This document shows positions 12,131 to 22,189 of a stretch of DNA of 64,000 nucleotides, piece after piece (position 1 is the stretch's first letter; the number at the start of each line of letters is the position of its first letter). The translations under genes were made by a program, and so were the position numbers. The notes beneath the pieces are model-generated. The model was not told where the DNA came from. It did no database searches and saw nothing but the letters and a program-made list of their open reading frames with translations. Origin of the DNA: Garcia nutans (taxonomy: Eukaryota; Streptophyta; Magnoliopsida; Malpighiales; Euphorbiaceae); assembly GCA_947685225.1 (NCBI GenBank), contig CANTUV010000062.1, forward strand, positions 15,892,501-15,956,500, in the 5' to 3' direction.

Positions 12131-13569
12131 GTTTTGTTTATGTGCATTTTATTGTTTTTGTAATATTTCAAAATTTTAAAAATTTTACTTATTTTTAAAA
12201 ATTAAATAAATAATTTAAATATATATATATATTTAAGTAAAAAATAAAATGTGTATATGATATATATATGTAGATATACATAATATATAAAAGTCAACAT
12301 TTTAATATTGTCAAATATTATTTTAAATTAATTATGTTGTTAGTGGTAGATGATATTTTTATATTAATTATATATATATATGTGTTTTTACTTGGTGGAG
12401 AGTGAAAGAGGGATAATTGTGTGGTTTAAAAGGGATTATTTGGATATAGAGGAGTTGGTGATTATCTTCTTCTTCTTCTTCTTTCTCCATTGAAGGCCGG
12501 CTGTCCCATTAAAGGAAGGGAGGAATTTGCTTCTTGCTAACTCAAGTAATTAAAGAATTTCAAGTGTTCAAGTTGGAGTTTTGGGGATTCTCTCCATATT
12601 TGGCAAGTTTTCAACTTGTTTCCTTATTTTTCTATGGAAGTTTGCATATGTGTGAATTGGATATTTGGTGTAGTATGTGTTAAGGGTTGGTATTGGAATG
12701 TATGGAGTTCTTTTGAGTAGTTAACTATGAATTTAGGGTTGGATTGAAGAAATGGTTAAGTTTGGTGAAGAGAGTAAGAGTTTGGTTATGTAATTTTTAA
12801 GTTGTGATGTCATGGTTTTAAATTGTGTATTTTGCTTTTAATTGAGTTGTTTTGATGGATATACAAGTATTTTTTTTTGATAAAATGATGGATTTGGTTG
12901 ACTTTAAATAGAGTTGAAAAAGGGTAAAGTAAGATAATTTCGGATGTAATAAATATGTGTTGATATCAGGTTTATGGCCTGACACGCCCAGTGACAAGAC
13001 CATGTCTTTGGACATGACAATGGTTCTGATTTTAGTGTTGTGACATGTGAAGTGACATGCCTATGCCACTGAACATGTTACAGCTTCTGTAATGTAGTAG
13101 TGTTGATACGTGAAGTGACATGCCCATGCCACTGAGCGTGTCATAGCTACTGTGTTGTAGGAGTTTTGGCACGAGAGGGACATGCCCATGTCAGCTTCCT
13201 TATTTTCTTTTGTGTTCTTTATCCTTGTGTTGAGAGGTTTTGTTTATACCTATAAGTGTGTTACTAAGTGATTGTTTATAATCACATTTGGTTTAGGCTT
13301 TGAAGAGACTTGAGTTACCCAATCCAAGTGTTGAGGGATATCTTGGAAGAGGAGGTTGAAAGTGGTGTTTGAGCTTGTTTTGTTGCTTTTAGAGGTAAGT
13401 ACAAACTTTGAATAATTGCATATGTTTACATGACATTGGGACTTAACACATTTGGTTAGAAAATGTGTTAAGTTACTTACTGCATTGTTGATGCATGAGT
13501 AATATGCTATAATTTGTATAATGTGAACTATGTAAAAAATATGATAATGACCCAAAACGTATGGGTAAT
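12131..13569. other. Unclassified AT-rich sequence left of element B
   Basis: This is target DNA for element B and continues at 63765. It contains an (AT)n run near 12216-12234, a CTT microsatellite at 12464-12484, and at about 12975-13190 two to three degenerate repeats of roughly 85 bp with GTGACATGCCCATGCCACTGA-like cores. Similar motifs occur in chromovirus LTRs, so it may be part of an old LTR. No coding region is supported. Confidence 0.5.
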
Positions 13570-16500
13570 TGCAGACTCTTAATTTTTGACTCATTCCGGT
13601 CCAATATATTTTAATTAGTCCAAAATATTTTTTTTGTTGTCCAATATATTTTAATTAGTCTAAAATAATTTTTGTTATCTTAATTAAATAATATTTGTTT
13701 TAGTATCTAATTTTTATTAATAAAAAATAATAATAATAAACAAAAAAAATAAAAATAAAAATCGACGACGAAAAAATCGTCACCGAAAACCAGCTCGGGA
13801 CGAATGGCCCGCAGGCCAATTCTTGCCCAGTGGATTTTTTCCGCAGCAGTTTTCTTTTGCCAGCAAAATTTTTCTGACGCAAATTTTTTCAAAACCTAAT
13901 GCAATTAGGTTTCAGTTTCCTTTTCTTAATGGATGTTATATTTCGCGAATAACTAAACTTAACCGTAAAATTCTTCTATAAATAAGATAAAAAACAACAC
14001 AAAAAGGGATGAGAAATTGGGATTAGAAATTGGGAGGAGAAATTGAGGAGGAAAACCTTGAATCAATTGAACTTTTTTGAGATGAAAAACAAGCAATTCA
14101 ACCCATCAAAGGCAGCAAAGCTTGTCTTTGTTCTTATTCATCCAAGAAGTGATTTTTGGTGGAACCAACAAATGAAGGTATGAATTTCTTTATTTGTTTC
14201 ATGAATTCACAGTAGCTTAATCATTCAAAAATCTTAAAAATTGCTTTTGTTTCTTCAAAATAAAAAAACCCTAAGAACTTTAATTCACCTTTTCTAAAGT
14301 TTAAAAACCTTAATTCGTTTATTTGTTTTCCAAAATCTTAAAATTGTTATTTTTGCTTCTTCAAAATCTTAAAATCCTAATTGAACCTGTTTCTTTTCCA
14401 AACCATAATTTGAGTTTGTTTCTTTCCACAAACCCTAAAAAAATCTTTTCTGTTTATGTAAACCTTAAATCATTTTATTTATTTTCATAAAGTTTCATAA
14501 AATATCAATTGTTTCTTAAAATTCTAAAACCTAATACATTCTCTGAAACCCTAATTCTAAAACACTAAACCCTAATTCAACTCCAAAACCCAAAACAGTA
14601 AACCCTAAACTAGCTAACTTAAACCCTAATTTTTCTAAACCCTAATTTTTAAAACCTTAAAACCATATAAATCTAATTCTACACAGTAAGCTAAAAAATA
14701 ATGATTCAGTAACCATAAATCATAAATCTAAATGTTTTAAAGTGTCCAAACCCTAGTTTCATGATTTCACTTCTCAAACACTAATTTGGTTAATCAAAGA
14801 ACTTTATCAATCTCTTAAATTATAAAACTTTAATCCATTTCAATACCATTAAAAATCACAGTAGCTTAAACCCATGAATATCAAAACCCTAAACACATGA
14901 AACAAAGAGTCTTAAATAGAAACAGTAGCCCTAATTTGAATCTTTACTTGCCTTATTCAATTTTATATTTGATTATGCTTTGATTTATTTTATATGCTTT
15001 AATTAATTTAAGTTCAATGCTTGGTTTATTTAGTTTATCATGGATGGATGTTTATGTTCTATTGATGTTTAATATCTTTGATGAATGATTTATTTATGAT
15101 GAATGGTTATCTACTTTTATCGATATATTTAGATTTCCAAATGTTGTAAGAGGTATGTTTCCACTTGGTGGGTACCTCATTAGTTAAATATCATGTAATT
15201 TAAATTGTTTTTCTATTTTAGAACCAATGTAAAGGGCATGTTTCTACCTTTCGGTAGGTGTCCTATTTAGGCATGGGATTTAAGGACATGTTTCCATCCT
15301 CGGATGGGTGTCCATTTATATGCTTTGTTTGGACATTGCTTTGATTCTTTTAATATAACGATGCTTTATTTTAATTATTGTGTGTAATATGGATAATGTT
15401 GTTATATTTAAGAATTTTATAATATTAAGACCTGTAAAGGAGGCCGGTTCCAATGAACCGGGCGTTGTGGGGGTGCTGGGCCATTTCCCACCTTCCCCAT
15501 GTTGCGCTCTAATTAACACTACTAGAACTACACTCGCAAGTATACGAGGATGCTGTAGTATTTTGGTGAACACCTCAAGGTCATCTCACAAGGAAACTAG
15601 ATAAGCTAATTGTTTATCAAATTACAAATAACAAATTATCAATAAATTTAAATTGCTAAACAACAAATGAAGACAGATCGAGTTGAATTTAAAACAATGA
15701 AAGTAAACTGAGCTGATATATTGATTTACTTAATAAAAAGGTCTAGGGTTTGCACTTCTCTACTAACTTATATGTATGAACGGCTATTCCTCTCAACCAA
15801 TTTAATTTCAAAGATCAGATTTCAAGCAACTTAATTAATCGAATCAAGGAAATAAGCTCTCGCATTCAAACCTCTTTCAAATAATCTTGTTACAATTGAA
15901 GTGATCTTTTTCTTAGGTTTATATTTCTAATTCAGCTAAGTCCCTAATTGAATTATTCCAGCATTAGACTTCATTTCTCAATCCTTCATCTAATACCTCA
16001 AACACATAATTGGTGGCCTATCAATTATATATTAACATTAATCCATTCAATTAAGGATAAAAGAAATAATTCAGTTAAGAGCAATAACCATTTCATACAA
16101 TCATAGTATATCCATACAAAACCTAGACTAGATCAAAATTAGTTCATAATGATGCTATCAAACAAATTCATCTCATTAAAATTCAAAGAAATTAATTTAG
16201 ACATTAGAGAATTCATGAATACAATTCCAATGAAACTTAAGAGATAGAGTTTGAGAACAAAACCAAATTACAAACTTCCTTTGGCTTCTGAAGAATCTCT
16301 TGCTCAGATCTTTGCTAAAAGAATAATACAATGGCTAAAACTAATTTAATCTATAGTGTTTGCATGAAAGTGTAATAAAAAATTCCAAAAGAAAATGAAG
16401 AATAGCTCAAAAGTTTATGTTTTACGGCTGAAAAAATGTTTAACCCTTTCAAATACCCTAATCTTCTTATTTATACAAAATCCTCGCTCAAAATCCGCGT

Positions 16501-17411
16501 TTCCTTTCTTTCCTTAGCTCCATGGAGTGACACGGCCAAGCTTGTGGCTGTGTCACATGGCTTGGCCGTGTCACCTGGGTATGTCACCTTCTGTGTAATC
16601 TTTCTTCTTTGCTTCTGTGGAAATGAGTGTGACACGGCCAAGCTCCTGGCCGTGTCATGTAACACGGCCAGTGGCTTGGCCGTGTCACCTGGGTGTGTCA
16701 CCTACTGATTCTCTTCGTTCTTTGCTCTTCTTTATTTGCTCTTTTTTCTTGGCTAAATATGGGACACGGCTAAGCTTGTGGCCGTGTCATGTGACACGGC
16801 CAGTGGCTTGGCCGTGTCACCTGCCAGTGTCAACTTCTGCCAAATTTTCCTCTCTTTCTTGGTTCCCTTGGTTTTGCCCTTTAGGTGAGACACGGCCAGT
16901 GGCTTGGCCTTGTCTTGCTGCTTCATGCTATTCTTTCTTCTAAGGAAGTTTTTTGCATATTAACCTAAAATAAACACTTGAAACAAACTTTAAACAAGAA
17001 TCAAATGAAACATTAACCAAAAACACATAAACACCACACTAAAAACTAGTACAAAAATGACATAAACACTGGAATAATTTAAAACTACCAAAATTGATGA
17101 ATTCACTAAATAAACAGATTAAAACTACCAAAATGCATGAAGAAAACAATAATCATCTTAATAAATAAGTTACAATTCTATGACAAAAACTAACAAAACA
17201 CCCCACACATACCCAACTTTCTGAACCCATTAGGGGGTTGGGGATTCCTTAGGAATCAAGTCATCCACCCCTTTCTTTTTCCTGGCTCGTCCGGGTGGCG
17301 ACTCCATTTTCTCCGGACCTAGGTCCATGTTCTCTAAGGCTTCGAGCCTAAACAGTGCCGAAGTCGCAAGAACCATTCCACTAGGAGTGGGGGCGAAAAT
17401 CCCCGCTCACA
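13570..17411 (+). mobile_element. Element B 5' LTR, split by a solo LTR
   Basis: Begins TGCAGACTC (a mutated TGTAGACCC) and ends CCCGCTCACA at 17411. The LTR is 13570-15499 joined to 17206-17411, about 2136 bp without the insertion. A TATA-like CTATAAATAAG lies near 13975. The AAACCCTAA block is at 14270-14940 and the three hairpins at 15150-15178, 15234-15263 and 15284-15313. It matches the 3' LTR closely but with visibly more differences than A or C show between their LTRs. Confidence 0.9.
15500..17200 (-). mobile_element. Athila-type solo LTR, TSD CCCCA
   Basis: A 1701-bp sequence with TG..CA ends, flanked by CCCCA at 15495-15499 and 17201-17205. In minus orientation it matches the LTR of element D, including the GAGCGCAACA terminus and the segment 'ctcgcaagtatacgagg'. 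A TATA box (TATAAATA on the minus strand) lies near 16465-16477. An array of GACACGGCCA..TGGCCGTGTC palindromes runs from 16528 to 16913. No primer site or internal sequence is present. Confidence 0.93.
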
Positions 17412-17412
17412 G

Positions 17413-17430
17413 TGGCGACTCCACTGGGGA
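17413..17430 (+). other. Element B primer binding site (tRNA-Arg type)
   Basis: TGGCGACTCCACTGGGGA starts two bases after the LTR end. It fits the 3' end of plant tRNA-Arg as I recall it, with about one mismatch. This primer type is usual for Ogre/Tat elements. Confidence 0.85.
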
Positions 17431-18599
17431 TAATAGAAGTTGATTCCGTTGGTCTTTATATTATTCTATTATTTCTTATAATGATATTATCCATTGCATC
17501 ATATTAGATTGCATCGTGTGCGTGAGTTAGGATGCCCGTGTTACCCGTGTTATGTTATGTAAGGGATACCATATTTTCACTCAAGGTATGGAGATCGAGC
17601 ATGGCATAACCACTCATAGCCTCGCACCATTTGGTATACACTTGCTATGGTAACCTAAGCCTTTTTACACAAAGACTAAAGCTCATGTAATTGGCCTAGT
17701 TACTTTCCTTAGATTTTTACCCTAAATGCATGTTGTTTGACTATGGTTAATTTATCTTGGCTTAAATCATGGCTTATTTGGTTTGTTCTTTTTCTAACAT
17801 GACCTAAGTACATTGTAAGCTCAAAATAAATTTTTCTTTAAAAACTCCAAAAGACCAAAGCTATTTTCAAAATTTTTCAAGATGGTCTTTGGACATAAAA
17901 CTTTTCTAAAAACAAATCAAAAATTATTTTGCTCATGGTCCAAATACTAAGCCCAAAATCCATTTTTTTCTAATATCTTTTTATAATGGGCTTAGAAACA
18001 AAATTATTTTCACCCAATATTTTCTTATAAAGAGCTTGCAAATTATTTAGGTCAATTAAGAAATACCAAAAATCAATTGTGAGCCTAGTTTATACTAAAA
18101 ATAATTAATCATGGGCTTGTTTTTGGCATGAATCAGTAGTTACCTTTTTCAAGTGAGAAATCTATTTATAATAAACCTCTTAATTTTGTTTTAATCCAAT
18201 ATAGCATAAAAGCTACATTAGTTGGTTAAATGGATTAAAACCTAATTAATGGGAATTATCATAAGTTAATTTCCATTTTTGAAAATATAACTATTGGTTG
18301 AAACGTCTGAGGGAATTATTCAAAAACAAGATACCCCATGTTGGTATTTTGTTAACCATATACCTAGGAAAAAAGACTCGCCATTCGCGTGGGGATGTTA
18401 TAAGGTTGGAAGGAACGTCCTATTTGTCTTTGTTTATTGTTTGTGCATACATGCATTCATGCATGCATTTACATCTCATATCATTAATCCTTTCTGGCTC
18501 ACAGCCCTGGATTACGATAGTTCAAAAGGTTACAACAATTCGACCTATGCCAGAGATGAAGTATCTAGCAACAACTCAATCACTTGCTCACCAAAAACA
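17431..18599 (+). other. Element B leader
   Basis: About 1.2 kb between primer site and gag, AT-rich. An open frame from 18294 runs into gag, but the stretch before the ATG at 18600 has no recognisable domain and is shared in decayed form with F (9667-10822). Confidence 0.6.
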
Positions 18600-18782
18600 A
18601 TGGATCCCGAAAAAATTCAAAGAATGGTAGATGATGCCCTCAATACCAAGATGGAAGAAATAAAAGAGGCCCTAGCTGAGACCATGAAGAACCAATTGAC
18701 TGCAATCTTAGAAAATCATGCCGAGGCATCTGCTAGCATTAAGAAGCCAAAGGACAAAGGGAAGACCATAGTTGGTGAAGTG
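18600..18782 (+). pseudogene. gag: Element B gag, part 1 (cut by element A)
   Basis: The ATG at 18600 starts MDPEKIQRMVDDAL followed by a charged, probably coiled-coil segment (KMEEIKEALAETMKNQ). The F copy starts the same way, which supports this start. The frame is cut after GEV at 18782 by insertion of element A and continues in phase after the second AAGTG copy at 30249. Gag would assemble the cytoplasmic particle. Confidence 0.75.
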
Positions 18783-20154
18783 TGTGAACACTCGAATTTT
18801 GAGGCTTGGGAAGCCAATTTTCTTAGACTACGGACAACCGAGCCGGACCGAAGGTCCACTGTAAAAGTTCACCGTAAGTATATCGATATGGTACTTGAAA
18901 TGTCCGGGACGACGTGAGGATCACGGATATGGTCCCGGAATAATTTTTGGAGGTCTCTAGCTCTCGAAAAATCAGTTTGAGCGAAAACCGGATGAAACCG
19001 GCGGCCCAGCCACCGTGACCCCAGCGGCTCAGCCGCCGTGAACCCGGCGGCTCGGCCGCAGTGACTCCGGCGGCTCGGCCGCCGTACAGCCCGATTTTGC
19101 CTATAAATTGCCTTCAAGTGTTCAGTAACAAGGGTTAGCTTTTGGGAGACTCCGGGCCTCATGCTGACGAATTTAATCCGTAATCAATAATCATAATCCG
19201 AGGTCCAAGAAAACGAGATCTGGAACTTCGAAGTGGAAAAATCCTAAGCAAGGTAATATCCTAATTCATCATTTGTCAATTTAAGCATGTCATAAGCATT
19301 CCATCTTCTTCTTAATTTCTTTCGGTCAAAGACCTAATCCTTTTAGGTCTAATGGCCTAATGGACAAATCAATCAACATTTCGGCATTAAGCCGTGAATC
19401 AATCAATCTTTTTGGCACGGAGCTTAAATCGCATCCTTTTGGTACAAAGTATCTAAATTTCACAGTTAAAATCAACCTTTTGGCACGAAGCCTAAATTGT
19501 CTCACTTTGGTACGAAGTACCTAAATTTCACAATCAATCAATCTTTTGGCATGAAGCCATATTGCACTCTTTTGGTATAAAGTACCTAAATTTCACCATT
19601 TAGCACTAAGTGCTAAATCTCACAAATTTGGCAAAAAGCCCGACAATGCAGGCCAAAGGCCTAAAATTTGCATCTGTTTGGTACAAAGTACCTAAATTTC
19701 ACCATTTAGCACTAAGTGCTAAATCTCACCAATTTGGCAAAAAGCCCGACAAATGCACGAAGCATACACACACACACATGCATGAAGCATAATTTTCATC
19801 GCCTTTAAATAGGCTTTTCCGAACTACATGGGCTTTGATCTCCCATTCAAACGGGAGTATGTAGGCATATTTGGGATTCACCCCAAATAGCAAGTCCACA
19901 ATTTACTAACAATCTGTCTCTTCTTTTCTTCATTCCTTTTAGATTTGTTCTTTTTGCAAGTTAGTCAAATGCATGACATAGTCCCCGAATCCTCCTTGGG
20001 TTCGCAGACTAGAAGCCTTTACATTGGATGCATTATTGGAGTCAAACAAGGGTTTTCTTAGTTTTTCCCTTCGAACAAAATAAACTGAGTGGTGACTCCC
20101 GATAACAAGTGAACGTTCGCCCGAATCCTTTTCGGGCTGAATCCGAGGTTCACA
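18783..20154 (+). mobile_element. Element A 5' LTR
   Basis: A 1372-bp LTR. A GC-rich array of short palindromes (18998-19088) is followed by the TATA box CTATAAAT at 19101-19108. Downstream (19330-19770) is an array of small hairpins of the GGTACAAAGTACC kind spaced by CTAAATTTCAC. Near its end is a second primer-like motif, TGGTGACTCCC (20090-20100). Confidence 0.93.
18998..19108 (+). promoter_or_regulatory. Element A LTR promoter: GC palindrome array and TATA box
   Basis: Four imperfect 22-24-bp units carrying GGCGGCTCGGCCGCC-like palindromes end 13 bases before CTATAAAT (19101-19108). The spacing suggests an upstream activating array. In the 3' LTR the array (29059-29176) has a different unit composition and is longer, with TATA at 29190-29197. 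Confidence 0.6.
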
Positions 20155-20157
20155 AAT

Positions 20158-20177
20158 TGGCGACTCCACTGGGGACC
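20158..20177 (+). other. Element A primer binding site (tRNA-Arg type)
   Basis: TGGCGACTCCACTGGGGACC begins three bases after the LTR. The site and the next 28 bases (20166-20205) are nearly the reverse complement of 28797-28835 beside the polypurine tract. Confidence 0.88.
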
Positions 20178-21175
20178 ATAAAAATGATTTATGGGATCTT
20201 AGTGGACTACAATTGTTTATTTGACTAACTTGCCATTCTTTATGGTGCTTTTATTTATTTTGCAGGGTACCTTAGCAATGATTATCCTTTCTTTAAGGAT
20301 ATTGGAATTGAAAGTTGACAAAAGAAATCTTTCTAGGGACCATAAAAAATAATTTATGGGACTCTAGTAGACTACTATTGTTAATTTGACTAACTTGCCC
20401 TTTCTTTAGGGTACGTTTATTTGTTTTGCAGGGTACCTTAGCAATATATATCCTTCCTTTAAGGATATTGGACTGAAGATTGAAGAAAGGAATCTTTTTC
20501 CTTTGATGGATCTATTGTTTGACTACTTGTGCATTTATTTTGTCATTCAGAGAATCTTTTTCTCTTGCATATATGGGGGAATCATTTTCCTCCATTGCAT
20601 AAAAAATTGTTTTCAAATGAATTTCTTCTCTTTCTGTTCAAAGTTCTGAGTCTGGATAGCAAGTAGCGCTGACCGGCAGGTCTCCTTGATTATGCCGGCG
20701 GACAGCCAAAGCATCCTCCCTGTTGTCGCAAACCATTCCAATCCTTTTGGAGTGGCCCATGAGTAATCGTACTGTTGGACCCACGCGAAACTCCTTGTTT
20801 CACATGTGGTTAGGTATATCTTACTCAAGACTCAAGGGTCCCTTTGATAAGCCGATTCTCTATTTTTACATAACAATAGAACCTTCCCTTAGGTTGTATG
20901 TACCCAATGATAGTGCCGCATTCCATTAAAATGAATTGTGATGTGATGAGGTGCATTCATGCAACATAACAACATTGTTTTTGGGGAAAAATTTTGATGT
21001 ACATAAGTGGACCAAGAGTTTTCCTACCCTACACACCACCCTGATTTTTTACCCTTGACCTTTTCAGGTACCCTCTGTCCGTGTGCCTTCACCTACACCA
21101 GACACATCAACACCAACTGTGCTATCCCCTACAAGTTCTACTACCCCAACTTCACCAACTAATCCAATTACTGAA
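20178..21175 (+). other. Element A leader with tandem duplication
   Basis: Two consecutive copies of about 165 bp (20174-20337 and 20338-20500) each run from GGACCATAAAAA through TTTTGCAGGGTACC to the 'aaggatattgga' motif. Each carries a splice-acceptor-like TTTTGCAG. The rest to 21175 is non-coding apart from an open frame leading into gag. A CCTTTTCAG at 21059-21067 is another acceptor-like site. Confidence 0.65.
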
Positions 21176-22189
21176 ATGGCCACAATTGAACAGATTAAGG
21201 CCTTGCTGGATGGTCAGGTTAAGGAAATTGAAGCTAGAATGCAAGAAAAAATTGATGAAGCTTTAGCCGCCCAAAGGGTAGCCATTCTGGCTGAATTAGA
21301 AGGAGCACCAAAGACAGTCTCTACTCTTGGAAATTTGGGGAAGGAACCCATTGTGGGGCAAACTAGTACCCCCGTGACTGCTCAGATTAATACCCCTGTT
21401 ATCAATTTGGAGGATCCACCCTCCAAGAACGAAACAGATGAACTGAAAAGGAAACTTGAATTGCTTGAGAGGTCAATCACTGCCATGAAAACTCACAAAG
21501 AGGTGGTAGACATGGATTCCTTATCCTTGTTTCCCCAAGCCAGATTACCTCCAAAATTCAAGATGCCGGGGATGGACAGATTTGATGGGACCACTTGCCC
21601 TAAAACCCATTTGAAGATGTATGTGGGGGCCTTGAGCCCATGGGGTTTAAATGATGAGCTCTTTGCTCAACTCTTCCAACAATCCCTGACTGGGGCTGCT
21701 CTTAAATGGTTTGTGAGTCTAGACCGTTCCAAGATTATGACATGGGAAGACATCTGCAATGCATTTAACTCTCAGTACCACTACAATATTGAGGTAGATG
21801 TCACCAGAAGGGAACTTGAGACCACCAAACAAAACAACAATGAACCTTTCTCCTCGTTCCTTACGAGGTGGAGGGCAAAAGCCGCCCAGATGATCAATCG
21901 CCCTTCAGAACAAGAGCAGATTGATATCATAATCAGAAATTTAAGACCTACATATCAGGCTCAACTGCAAACCCAATATCTACCTACTTTCAAATCGCTC
22001 ATTGCGACTGCAACCAAGGTAGAAGATTTGATACAGTTGGGTAAAATAGTGGATGAGGGGGCTGCATCGAAATATAAGAAACAAAGCCAAACTCCTTCCT
22101 CAAGCAAGGTCAATCAAGTGGCCAATATTGCCCCCGCGAATCCTTTATGTGTGGGCAATCTTGGTCCGAGAAATCAGCCAAGAAGGTAA
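21176..22189 (+). pseudogene. gag: Element A gag (nearly intact)
   Basis: The ATG at 21176 (MATIEQIKALLDGQV) is the first in-frame ATG, although the frame is open upstream to about 21060. The product begins with a coiled-coil-like region and then has the retrotransposon Gag core: FKMPGMDRFDGT, LKMYVGALSPWG, FQQSLTGAALKWF and a FSSFLTRWRAKAAQM helix. It would form the particle and bind genomic RNA. The zinc knuckle lies further on in the same frame, after the TAA at 22187-22189. That stop fits a CAA-to-TAA change, so gag and pol were probably one continuous polyprotein. Confidence 0.85.

Noticed and set aside
13250..13594. 114-codon minus-strand frame crossing the B border
   Set aside because: It runs through the insertion junction and target sequence, so it cannot be an old gene. 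No motif.
16436..16943. Open frames of 76-108 codons in the solo Athila-type LTR
   Set aside because: They translate the GACACGGCC palindrome array (repeated DTAK and AVSHG-like residues) and exist on both strands. They are a by-product of the repeat.
20158..20177. tRNA gene fragment
   Set aside because: The match covers only the 3' end complement of a tRNA at the expected primer position. No cloverleaf is present.
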